DNA from: Mariniblastus fucicola
Lineage (GTDB): Bacteria; Planctomycetota; Planctomycetia; Pirellulales; Pirellulaceae
Assembly: GCF_008087665.1 (NCBI RefSeq)
Contig: NZ_CP042912.1
Location: 2,108,001 to 2,172,000 of the forward strand
Reading direction: 5' to 3'
DNA: 64,000 nucleotides
How positions within the stretch are numbered: position 1 is the stretch's first letter; every line of letters starts with the position of its first letter. A program made the position numbers and the translations under genes. The notes below the pieces were generated by a model that saw nothing but the letters and a program-made list of their open reading frames with translations, did not search any database and was not told the DNA's origin. This document shows positions 8,180-15,721 of the stretch, one piece after another.

Positions 8180-9391
8180 ATGAACCAACGCAAAAACGAT
8201 GATGAAATTCTAAACGAGTTCGAATCGTACAGGCGATCTCCACGGACCTCTTTGCACGAATTTATCAGGCGGTGCGACCCAGTTGCCAGTTCTGATTTGC
8301 AACTCAAGCTGTTGGTGCGCGACTTAAGGTTGAGGTTGATGGCTGGGCAGTTTCCAACGGCCTTTAACTATGAGAAGCACTTTCCCCACTTTGCCAAAGA
8401 CATTGATAAGGTTGTCGTTTCCACAGTGATAAGCATCGCGAATGGTTCGATGCCGGTCGAGGAGTGTTTTGGAGATCTGCCACGCCAGATCCATGGCTAC
8501 GACGTTCTGCACAATGTGGGGCGCGACTGGGTAAGCGTGCACTACGACGCGATTCAAAGTTCGTTGCAACGTAAAGTCAGGTTGCGGGTGCTGCTTTTTC
8601 CAACCGAGGACACGTTGTCTCGGGCTTCTTTGGTGGCAAAACTTGAGCATCCAAATTGCGAGTCGATTGTCGACGTATTTCAAACAGATTCAGCGTTCGT
8701 CATTGCGAGTCAGCTCGAGACGGGTAGCTCGATCGCAGAGATTATGGTCGAGCGGCTGGATTCCATCACTTCTCGGCAAATCGTTCAATGGATTCGGGGC
8801 GCTGCAGAAGCTTTGTTGGAGATGCATCGCCGTGACATCGCCCATCTTTCGGTTTCACCCAGTAAAATTCTGTCGCGATTCAACGGCGAAGCTGTGTTGA
8901 TCAATCCGTTGTTCGAACAACCGCTTGAGAGGGTCGACGGCGTTCTTTCAGATGATCTCTGCCAACAATTGCCGTTCCCCTATCGAAGTATCCGGAAGGC
9001 CACAGATTCGTCGATCGATCATGTTCGCGAAGACACCATCGCGTTGGGCCTTGTCTTGTTTCAGCTGCTCACGAAATTGCCGCTGGAGAACTTCTATCTG
9101 AATCCACCACTTCCTGAAGAGTCGATGCGGCTGAAAAAGCTTATCGCCGATCAGCTAAACTATTCTTCTTCTATCGATCCGACCTTGAAAGCGCTTTGTT
9201 TGCGTTCCACGCTTGGCGTGATCAACGACTTCGCTCCTTGCAGTCTGCTGGAACTTCGAAACGAACTCCACGATTGGGAGCGGCGTTTCGACGTGCTGCA
9301 GTGTCGCAAGTCAGAAGCTAATGACAGTCATTCTCCCAAGGGATCGCGGAGAAAGTCCGTCACACGGGGTTTCCCGTGGTTTTCAGGCTAG
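8180..9391 (+). CDS. Ser/Thr kinase-like protein, predicted pseudokinase
   Basis: The 403-aa soluble protein has the planctomycete N-terminal kinase-associated region (about 1-100) followed by a kinase fold (about 105-380) whose catalytic residues are gone. The beta-3 Lys is replaced in VRLRVL (Arg136), the HRD loop reads HLS at 222-224 with SVSPSKIL in place of IKPDNIL, and no DFG can be found (LINPLF near 240). The glycine loop is also missing. Fold-defining parts survive, including the helix E region and the D-T-I-A-L-G-L-V-L-F-Q-L-L-T segment matching D-V-W-S-L-G-V-I-L-Y. It should therefore bind partners, not phosphorylate. The ATG at 8180 follows GGGTGGT. It lies divergent to the ECF sigma gene and 83 bp upstream of an intact kinase with a related N-terminal region, so it may regulate that kinase. 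Confidence 0.82.
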   Translation: MNQRKNDDEILNEFESYRRSPRTSLHEFIRRCDPVASSDLQLKLLVRDLRLRLMAGQFPTAFNYEKHFPHFAKDIDKVVVSTVISIANGSMPVEECFGDLPRQIHGYDVLHNVGRDWVSVHYDAIQSSLQRKVRLRVLLFPTEDTLSRASLVAKLEHPNCESIVDVFQTDSAFVIASQLETGSSIAEIMVERLDSITSRQIVQWIRGAAEALLEMHRRDIAHLSVSPSKILSRFNGEAVLINPLFEQPLERVDGVLSDDLCQQLPFPYRSIRKATDSSIDHVREDTIALGLVLFQLLTKLPLENFYLNPPLPEESMRLKKLIADQLNYSSSIDPTLKALCLRSTLGVINDFAPCSLLELRNELHDWERRFDVLQCRKSEANDSHSPKGSRRKSVTRGFPWFSG

Positions 9392-9474
9392 TAAAGTGAA
9401 GGGCACAGGTTAGTGCCGCAGCGCAAACACCAAAGTCTACCCACCAATGTCGCAGTCGGATCTCGGTCACTTAT

Positions 9475-10608
9475 TTGAATCGTTCTGAGCACAATTATCA
9501 CCTTTTGCTACGGCAATTTGAGGAACGAAATCGCAACGGCGAACGCGTGTCTCCACTGCAGTTTGTAGGGGAGCTTGATACCGTTCCCACGCCGGCGTTT
9601 CAGCTCGAAGTCATCGCCGTCGATATCGAACTGGAGCTAACTCGTGGCGTGAAACCCCCGCTGCAAAAGTATCTCAGTGATTTTCCGTATCTCGGTGACG
9701 AAATCCCCGACGTTTACGCGGACGTGGTCGAAGCATTTATCAGGAACTTCTGTCCCGTTCGAAGTAGTCTTGGTGGACTTAAGAGCACGCCGGAATATGA
9801 CATCGGCGAAGAGATCGATCGCGGCGGAATGGGAGTCGTTTATTCAGCCGTTCAGAAATCCATCAATCGACGGGTCGCGTTGAAAGTTCTCTTCCTGGCG
9901 CGTGAAGATATATTCACAGAAGCCAGAAAGGCCGCTGTTCTTAACCACCGAAACATTTGCCGAATCTACGATGCCGGAAAGATCGGTGAGTTCCCGTTTA
10001 TGGCGATGCAGTTTGTGCAGGGGCAAACGCTCAAGCGAACGCTATCTCAAAACAGGCTGTCTGTCGAGGACGCGATCTGCGTCATTGTGCAGGTCGCGGA
10101 TGCGCTTGCGACGGCGCATCGGTCCAATCTCGTACACTTTGATGTCAAGCCAGAGAACATCGTGACCGGCGTGACGGGTCACGCGTGGTTGATGGATTTC
10201 GGCGTGGCAAAGAAACGCTCCGAGATCTTTTCGGATGCGACGCGTTTGCAACCTGTGTCGCCAGTCTATTGCGCGCCGGAGCAGTTGAGTCTGCAATATG
10301 GTGAACGAGGATTTCGCTCGGACATCTACAGTCTCGGTCTGGTCCTGTATGAGCTTGTCACTGGGCGTCGAGCCTATGACGGTGACCTAAGTCAGATTAT
10401 TGATCAGTTGAAACACGATCCGCCACGCCGCCCTACCGATTACGACTCAAGAATTCCGGCTGAGTTGGAGGCGATCTGTTTGAAAGCGATTCAAAAGCAA
10501 CCAGGAGACCGGTTTGGTTCTATGTTGGAGTTCCGTAATAGTTTGACCGCGTTTGCGTTGAAATCGAACATCGACATCCACAGAGCCATCGTTTCGACCA
10601 CGACCTAA
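9475..10608 (+). CDS. Soluble Ser/Thr protein kinase (non-RD)
   Basis: A 377-aa cytoplasmic kinase of the PknB-like type with no membrane helix. Residues 1-100 form the same N-terminal region as in the upstream pseudokinase. The kinase domain spans about 108-360: Gly loop GGMGVV at 117-122, VALK Lys137, HFDVKPEN at 221-228 (catalytic Asp223 kept, the usual Arg replaced by Phe), DFG at 241-243, CAPE at 266-269. The loss of the HRD arginine suggests that activation does not depend on activation-loop phosphorylation, as for other non-RD kinases. No ATG suits the N-terminus; TTG 9475 starts the region that aligns with the paralogue. A 13-codon frame begins at ATG 9447 and ends at 9488, overlapping this start. 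The substrate is unknown; the adjacent receivers and pseudokinase are candidates by proximity only. Confidence 0.88.
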   Translation: MNRSEHNYHLLLRQFEERNRNGERVSPLQFVGELDTVPTPAFQLEVIAVDIELELTRGVKPPLQKYLSDFPYLGDEIPDVYADVVEAFIRNFCPVRSSLGGLKSTPEYDIGEEIDRGGMGVVYSAVQKSINRRVALKVLFLAREDIFTEARKAAVLNHRNICRIYDAGKIGEFPFMAMQFVQGQTLKRTLSQNRLSVEDAICVIVQVADALATAHRSNLVHFDVKPENIVTGVTGHAWLMDFGVAKKRSEIFSDATRLQPVSPVYCAPEQLSLQYGERGFRSDIYSLGLVLYELVTGRRAYDGDLSQIIDQLKHDPPRRPTDYDSRIPAELEAICLKAIQKQPGDRFGSMLEFRNSLTAFALKSNIDIHRAIVSTTT

Positions 10609-10654
10609 ACTCTTTCTGGCGACTGCGAGCATCGGCGCGGAAGGGGAGGCGTGT

Positions 10655-11224
10655 TTATCGCATCAAGTCACGCAAGTTTGATTCGAAGGATATCAAAGCT
10701 GCTTTTTTCTGTTCCATGCGATGCTGTTCCCGCTGTTCTGCTTCCGTGATTTGATTCTTGAGCCGGAATGAACCCTCAAGAGTCAGCAAAACCGCATCGG
10801 TCAACTTCTTCGCATCGACTGGTTTGTGGACGATCGAATCGGCGCCGTTTCGAATGATCGCTTCCTGTTCCGCTTCTTCTGTGTTGGAGGTAACAGCAAC
10901 GATCGGAATGGTTCTGAGGTGTTCGAAAGTCCGAATCAGCTTGATCAGAAACTTGCCGCTGACTTCCGGCATGTTGATGTCCGTCAAGATGATGCTCGGC
11001 GTCACAAATCGAAGCGTCTCGATCGCTTCGACCGAATCGCTAAACGCAAAAATGTTCGAGAATCCAGCTTCGGCGAGGTAGACCGAAAAGATTTCCAGGA
11101 TGATTGGTTCATCGTCGATCAGAAAAATCTTGGCCGATTCCTTCTGCTCCTGGGTTAACAACCTCGAACAGTCTTGTTCGTTCGAGTCGTCTGTGGGTTG
11201 GGAATTTTGCTGCTTACTCATCAT
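10655..11224 (-). CDS. Single-domain response regulator (receiver) with helical tail
   Basis: A 189-aa CheY-like receiver with no DNA-binding or enzymatic output domain. The receiver spans about 31-152, with acidic pocket Asp37/Asp38, phospho-acceptor Asp82 in LTDINMP, a conserved Thr in VAVTS and Lys in HKPVDA. A charged helical tail rich in Glu, Gln and Lys follows (about 153-189) and could mediate dimerisation or partner binding. Two ATGs overlap the start (11224 and 11221), with AGGAACGG just upstream. It is divergently arranged with a paralogous receiver at 11461, 236 bp away. No histidine kinase is encoded nearby, so its phosphodonor is not evident; the only one in the window is the hybrid kinase at 56.3 kb. 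Confidence 0.9.
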   Translation of the reverse strand: MMSKQQNSQPTDDSNEQDCSRLLTQEQKESAKIFLIDDEPIILEIFSVYLAEAGFSNIFAFSDSVEAIETLRFVTPSIILTDINMPEVSGKFLIKLIRTFEHLRTIPIVAVTSNTEEAEQEAIIRNGADSIVHKPVDAKKLTDAVLLTLEGSFRLKNQITEAEQREQHRMEQKKAALISFESNLRDLMR

Positions 11225-11460
11225 CCGTTCCTGTTGATCTGGGGATCTGAGACCAAAGCTAGGTTGTCAAAAGTGAACGAGCGCGAAAACATCCAGGGGT
11301 TTACCTCGAAGAGAGTCCATTTAAGGGCAAACCCTCGACTGGAACTGGTCTCAAACCCACCGCGTCCATGCAGATTGCGAAGTAAGTTTCTTTGAAAGCG
11401 GCTCCAGATGAAATTCTGAAATGAGCTCTGGGCCGAACGTGTTTTAGAGAAAGAAAGTCA

Positions 11461-11880
11461 ATGTCGTCGCCAGTCGAAATTGAACGAGCCAACTGTCACA
11501 TCTTCATGATCGACGACGAAGAGATCGTGTTGCAAATGTACAGCGAGTATCTACGCGAGTCCGGCTTCAGGAATCTACACGCGTTTACGCGAGCTTCCGA
11601 CGCGATCAACATGTTGCGATGTTTGCGGCCTGACGTCATCTTGACCGACATTCACATGCCGGACGTTGATGGAAGCGTGTTGACGCAGTTGGTCCGCGAG
11701 TTTGAGCACCTTGAGGCGATTCCTCTGGTCGCGATCACTGCTGATGGGCGTAAGGAAACAGCTGTCGAGATCATCGACAGTGGCGCCAATGCGGTGCTGA
11801 TCAAGCCCGTTACGCCGGACGAGCTATTGGGGCAGCTGGCGCTGGTGCTCGACGGTGCGCCTCAAGCTGAATTGAGCTGA
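11461..11880 (+). CDS. Single-domain response regulator (receiver)
   Basis: A 139-aa protein that is almost only a CheY-like receiver: acidic pocket Asp18/Asp19, phospho-acceptor Asp63 in LTDIHMP, Thr in VAITAD and Lys in LIKPVTP. Its sequence runs closely parallel to the divergent neighbour at 10655-11224 (shared pattern in the Y-L-x-E-x-G-F, L-T-D-I-x-M-P and E-H-L-x-x-I-P segments), so the two probably arose by an inverted duplication. The neighbour's helical tail is absent here. There is no output domain, so it should act by protein contact or as a phosphate-relay intermediate. The gene converges on a pseudokinase gene 40 bp downstream. Confidence 0.9.
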   Translation: MSSPVEIERANCHIFMIDDEEIVLQMYSEYLRESGFRNLHAFTRASDAINMLRCLRPDVILTDIHMPDVDGSVLTQLVREFEHLEAIPLVAITADGRKETAVEIIDSGANAVLIKPVTPDELLGQLALVLDGAPQAELS

Positions 11881-11920
11881 GAGCCTGCGGCGGAAGCCTG
11901 CCGAACTCCGGGCTGCGCAA

Positions 11921-12919
11921 TTAAAGCGGAATCACCGTCATGTCGCTGAGGTGTTCAATCTCGATCGAGATCAAGCTTTCCAGCACGTCACCGAACTCCG
12001 GCCGATGGTGCGGATTCTTCGAAAGCATCTTTCGAACCAACCGATAGAGCGGTCTTGGGCACAGAGGTTGTCGAATCATCAAGTCCACGTTGGACTGTTG
12101 TCGAACGGCTTGTTTGATCGAATCCAGCGTTGACCCACTGTATGGCGTCTCCAGGGTCAACGACTGATAGATCAACGCTCCCAGCGAATAAACGTCGCTC
12201 GCCGTGCTTGCCCGATAGCCATCCGCGAAGCATTCCGGGGCCATATAGCGGGCCGCCTGAATCTGGTCGTGCGGCAGCCAAACCCGTTCGCCGATCCCGT
12301 GAGACTGTGACCAACCGATGAGTTTGACCCGCCCAGTTCTACCCAGAAGAACGTGGGACGGGTCGAGCCCAAGATAAACGCGTCCGCACTGATGTCCTGC
12401 ATGGATGCCTTCGGCGACCTGCCTTAGAACCCACATCAGTCGGTTGATGGCCACTTGCTGAGCCGAAGCGAAAAAACGATCGAGCGATCTGCCATAGACC
12501 CACGGCTGAACCAGAAAGAATGGAGTCTTGTCCAGTTCAGCGTCCAGCAATCGAATCACGGCGTTGTGCATGATGGCTTCGGTCGCAAACGCTTCTCGAC
12601 CCAACCGGTCGATCGCTTTTTGTTTGTCCGCGTGCGGCAACGTCGGGTTGATCGTTTTGATGACGTAGTCAAAATCGGAATCGATGGAAAGCGTCTTCGG
12701 GCGAGCACGATAGATTTCGTACCAACGACCTCCGGTGACTTGCGGCCCAAGCTTCCAGCAGGAGATGGTGTTCTCCTGGTCATCAAGTTGAGTCCTCGTG
12801 AGCGTCATGAACGAATCGTGTCTGTCTATGGGAGTAGTGGCCTCGGTTTCTATACCAGCATTATTCGGCACGCGAATCGCTTCGTTAGAATGCGACCGCA
12901 AATAGTCTGATGGTTCCAT
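11921..12919 (-). CDS. Ser/Thr kinase-like protein, predicted pseudokinase
   Basis: A 332-aa protein with a kinase fold over about residues 55-320. The beta-3 Lys is kept (VIK, Lys88) and an APE motif is present at 227-229. The HRD motif is replaced by YLG at 182-184 within VYLGLDPSHVLL, and DFG is replaced by IGW at 201-203. Without the catalytic Asp and the Mg-binding Asp it should be inactive or nearly so. The fold is kept through the helix F region (A-S-D-V-Y-S-L-G-A-L-I-Y). I chose the ATG at 12919; a TTG four codons earlier is possible. It is the second pseudokinase in 5 kb, but its N-terminus differs from those at 8180 and 9475, so it is not a simple recent duplicate. The role is probably scaffolding or allosteric control of an active kinase. 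Confidence 0.82.
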   Translation of the reverse strand: MEPSDYLRSHSNEAIRVPNNAGIETEATTPIDRHDSFMTLTRTQLDDQENTISCWKLGPQVTGGRWYEIYRARPKTLSIDSDFDYVIKTINPTLPHADKQKAIDRLGREAFATEAIMHNAVIRLLDAELDKTPFFLVQPWVYGRSLDRFFASAQQVAINRLMWVLRQVAEGIHAGHQCGRVYLGLDPSHVLLGRTGRVKLIGWSQSHGIGERVWLPHDQIQAARYMAPECFADGYRASTASDVYSLGALIYQSLTLETPYSGSTLDSIKQAVRQQSNVDLMIRQPLCPRPLYRLVRKMLSKNPHHRPEFGDVLESLISIEIEHLSDMTVIPL

Positions 12920-13057
12920 TGCTTCTCTCAACGCTGATCGTTCCGCCTGAAAGGGTTTGCAAAAAAGCCTAAACCGAGCTCGGGGATGTCTCTGAAGCGA
13001 CGGACCTGATATTCTTTCAGGCTACGACAAACAATCGATACAAAAGGAACTTACTTG

Positions 13058-13522
13058 ATGGCCATTGATGAACGATTGAGCGAACTTGGTCTCGAACTGC
13101 CGCCTGCTCCCAACGCCGTCGCGGTATACAAACCGTCGCTGATTGTCGGCGATCTTTGTTTTACGTCCGGTCACCTGCCGGTTAACACTGACGGAAGTTT
13201 GCATCTTGGTTGCGTTGGTCGTGATGTCGATCAGGACGCGGGCTACGCGGCGGCCAAACAAGCAGGGTTGGCCATTCTGGCCACACTCAAATCGGAACTC
13301 GGTTCGTTGGATCGCATCTCTCGAATCGTCAAACTCTTCGGGATGGTCAATTGCACGCCTGAGTTCACTCAACAGCCTGCGGTCGTTAACGGTTGTAGCG
13401 AACTGATGCGAGAAGTTTTCGGTGAAGATGTCGGCGTCGGCACGCGTAGCGCCGTTGGTGTTGCGGCATTGCCGTTGGGAGTTGTCGTTGAAATTGAAGC
13501 AATCGTCGAAGTCAAAGCATAA
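13058..13522 (+). CDS. RidA family protein (YjgF/YER057c/UK114)
   Basis: The 154-aa protein belongs to the RidA superfamily, whose typical members hydrolyse reactive enamine/imine intermediates released by PLP enzymes. It is longer than classical RidA (about 128 aa) and fits the YjgH/Rid-like subgroups: the segment near residues 25-45 (S-L-I-V-G-D-L-C-F-T-S-G-H-L-P) and the C-terminal G-T-R-S-A-V-G-V-A-A-L-P-L-G-V-V-V-E-I-E signature are clear. The Arg in GTRSAV matches the substrate carboxylate-binding arginine of RidA. The ATG at 13058 has AAGGA 9 nt upstream; the frame also has a TTG one codon before. The DinB-like gene follows 11 bp downstream, so the two are likely co-transcribed. No PLP enzyme is close by to suggest a specific substrate. 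Confidence 0.93.
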   Translation: MAIDERLSELGLELPPAPNAVAVYKPSLIVGDLCFTSGHLPVNTDGSLHLGCVGRDVDQDAGYAAAKQAGLAILATLKSELGSLDRISRIVKLFGMVNCTPEFTQQPAVVNGCSELMREVFGEDVGVGTRSAVGVAALPLGVVVEIEAIVEVKA

Positions 13523-13533
13523 GCGTCACGACC

Positions 13534-14073
13534 ATGAGCATTTTTGATCACGAGTACGAACTGCCAGAAGGATTGTCATCGCGTCTGGATTTGGTCCTGC
13601 GACGGATCCAGTTTACCCGTCGCTATACGCTGCTGTTGCTGGACGACCTCGATGAAGCGGATTGGTACTGGAGTCCGGATTCTTACACGACGCATATTGC
13701 CTGGCAGGTCGGCCACATCGCGATGTCCCACTACGGGCTGACCTTGTTTCGGCAGCGAGGCCGCGCGGAAGTCGATTCAAAGCTGATGTCGGGTAAATTT
13801 CGCAAACGGTTTATGAAAGGCACCGTTCCGACGAGCGCTGCCGCCGACTATCCGTCGCCAGGCGAAATCCTTGAAGTCCTCGAACGTGTGTATCAGCAAA
13901 CGCTGACGGAAATCGCTTCGTTTGAGGATCATCTGGACGACCCGGTGGATGCTCCACACGCAGCGTTCGCGACCAAGTTTGGCAGTTTGCTGTTTGCCTC
14001 CGACCATGAAATGCTGCACGCCGGCCAGATCGGAATGCTCCGTCGGCTGATGGGCAAAGAACCACTTCGCTAG
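13534..14073 (+). CDS. DinB-like four-helix-bundle protein
   Basis: A 179-aa protein of the DinB/YfiT-like metal-dependent helix-bundle family. The pattern of three metal ligands is visible: His in WQVGHIAMSHY near residues 52-58, and the C-terminal HEMLHAGQIGMLRR segment (about 156-169) typical of the family. Such proteins are putative thiol-dependent transferases or stress proteins; the actual reaction is not known for this branch. It lies 11 bp after the RidA gene and probably forms a two-gene operon with it. A long inverted-repeat element begins 33 bp after its stop and could end transcription. Family confidence is good; no substrate can be proposed. Confidence 0.87.
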   Translation: MSIFDHEYELPEGLSSRLDLVLRRIQFTRRYTLLLLDDLDEADWYWSPDSYTTHIAWQVGHIAMSHYGLTLFRQRGRAEVDSKLMSGKFRKRFMKGTVPTSAAADYPSPGEILEVLERVYQQTLTEIASFEDHLDDPVDAPHAAFATKFGSLLFASDHEMLHAGQIGMLRRLMGKEPLR

Positions 14074-14105
14074 AGTGATCTGCCTGGAAAACTAGCGCGT
14101 TCTTC

Positions 14106-14219
14106 TAGAGGCAGTTTCAAAACCTTGTGGCTGCGGCGTCTCGCCGCAGTTAATACCAAAAATACTGCGGCGAGACGCCGCAGCTACGACCAGGTGATCA
14201 GATTTGAAACTGGCTCTAG
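14106..14219. repeat. 114-bp nested inverted-repeat element (MITE-like or bidirectional terminator)
   Basis: The element has imperfect 17-bp terminal inverted repeats at 14106-14122 and 14203-14219 (16 of 17 match; consensus CTAGAGSCAGTTTCAAA). Inside lies a perfect 21-bp inverted repeat at 14131-14151 and 14164-14184 (12-nt loop). Each inner arm is itself a hairpin, with stem CTGCGGCG, loop TCT (AGA in the other arm) and stem CGCCGCAG. This structure fits a small non-autonomous mobile element or REP-like unit. It sits between convergent genes, so it could also stop transcription from both sides. The right terminal repeat includes the TAG stop of the thioredoxin-like gene. There is no obvious target-site duplication. 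Confidence 0.75.
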
Positions 14220-15460
14220 GTTCCAGCCTTGATGACAGGCTTGTCCGGTGCTTCCGTTCCCTCTTTCGGAGTCGCCGAAGCTTTGGTGTGGCCCTTCTTG
14301 AGTTTCGCTTTGAGTTCAGAAAAGTCATCGGCGTCGAGCTTCAGTCGTTCAACCAAGTCGTCGACCAAAGGCAGTTTCTCGATGTCGGAAACCACGTGTT
14401 TGCCGTTCTGGTCGATAACCATCAACGTTGGAAACGCACCTACGCCAAAATGGTCGGCCAGTTTTCCTTCGGGGTCGACCAGATTCGGCCACTGAATGTC
14501 GTTCGATTCGCAAAACTTTTTCACCGGCGCCAGACTGTCGACAGCGATGCCAACGATTTCGACTCCGTGATCTTTAAACGATTCGCGAATCAACTTCAGC
14601 GACGGCATCGCTTCCACACAGGGACCGCACCAAGTTCCCCAAAAATCCAGCACGACAATTTTGCCTTTCAAATCCGAAAGCGCAAACGCTTTGCCGTTGA
14701 TCGTTTTGCCGCTGAAAGACGGATCGTCCAGTATCTTCGGCGGAGCCATCGGACCGCCCTGCCCTTCGACCGACGCGATGAATTCTTTCATCCTGGCTTC
14801 GGTCCGTTTCTCGTCGACGCCGTCGTACATCCATTGATCGCTCTGTTTCTTCAAACGAACAACCTGAGCCGGTCCTTCGACGAGAATTCCACTGTCCCCA
14901 CCTTCGGTCAACGGTTTCATGGTCACATCGATGTACAGGAAACCGTCTGCCGTTTCGACCTGTGCAAAGTCACCGATCGCCGGATGGAAATGAAACGGAG
15001 AACCAGACTGGGCCTTCCAGATTGCATCGATGATCTCCCATGAGTTTCCTGTCGCTTTCAGTTTCTTGTAGGCTTCCTCGGTCTCGCCAACAAACATCAT
15101 GCGGGCGATCTCGTCAAGTTTGTACTTTTCCTTGACGCCGTCGATTTTCTGAATCAGATCTTTGAGCTCCTGCGGAATCTCGTCAAAGTCGCCTTCCGAC
15201 ATTTCGTTGCTGATCGCCAGAGAGAAGCAGATCTCCTGCATCAGCGATTTCTGTCCGTTATCGGTTGCCAGACCTTTTAATTCTTCCCACTTGGATTCCT
15301 TCAGTTTTGCCCCAAACTGCTTCAATGACTTTTTTGCGGCGACGATATCCGGACTGTCCTTAACCGCGGCCTCGCTGTTGGCGTCTGCCTGGCCAAAGGC
15401 GAATGTCGCGCAGACAATGGTTAGCAAGATTGCAGAGAAAGCTGAGTGGTTCATTTTCAT
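14216..15460 (-). CDS. TlpA-like thioredoxin-domain protein, exported
   Basis: A 414-aa exported protein with a Sec signal peptide (about residues 1-23, ending A-F-G-Q) and a C-terminal TlpA/ResA-type thioredoxin domain at about 245-385. The active site is WCGPC at 277-281, in the setting V-V-L-D-F-W-G-T-W-C-G-P-C. The Lys/Glu-rich region from 25 to 240 is helical in character and is not a domain I recognise. The domain likely reduces disulfides or handles cytochrome/extracellular thiols in the periplasm. The ATG at 15460 is preceded by CGGAG with good spacing; an in-frame ATG lies two codons later. The last residues run Lys/Pro/Thr-rich to a TAG that lies in the terminal repeat of the adjacent inverted-repeat element, so the extreme C-terminus may have been reset by that insertion. 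It is divergent from the ASPIC/UnbV lipoprotein gene. Confidence 0.9.
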   Translation of the reverse strand: MKMNHSAFSAILLTIVCATFAFGQADANSEAAVKDSPDIVAAKKSLKQFGAKLKESKWEELKGLATDNGQKSLMQEICFSLAISNEMSEGDFDEIPQELKDLIQKIDGVKEKYKLDEIARMMFVGETEEAYKKLKATGNSWEIIDAIWKAQSGSPFHFHPAIGDFAQVETADGFLYIDVTMKPLTEGGDSGILVEGPAQVVRLKKQSDQWMYDGVDEKRTEARMKEFIASVEGQGGPMAPPKILDDPSFSGKTINGKAFALSDLKGKIVVLDFWGTWCGPCVEAMPSLKLIRESFKDHGVEIVGIAVDSLAPVKKFCESNDIQWPNLVDPEGKLADHFGVGAFPTLMVIDQNGKHVVSDIEKLPLVDDLVERLKLDADDFSELKAKLKKGHTKASATPKEGTEAPDKPVIKAGT

Positions 15461-15721
15461 CGAGGGCTCCGTAATTCTATTTCGTCGGTTCGTCCGCAAT
15501 CCAGGGCCAGACACGGCACCGTTCGGTTGAGCGAGGCGACATTGGCGGCACTCACGAATGCCGAACAGCACCTAGTGTTTCCGCTCGGCGTAGTCCCGGC
15601 AATAGCAGTTCCGGCACGGATGGGATTCAGTTCGAAGCGATTCCAAATTCGTGACGGCCAATGCAATCAATGTTGCCCGCGCAGCAGTTGATATCTGTTA
15701 AAAAGGGTGCCCATTTAGTAA

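Noticed and set aside
14204-15043. 279-codon plus-strand frame over the TlpA-like gene
   Set aside because: Antisense to a gene with a clear signal peptide and WCGPC motif; Phe/Arg-rich with no protein-like pattern.
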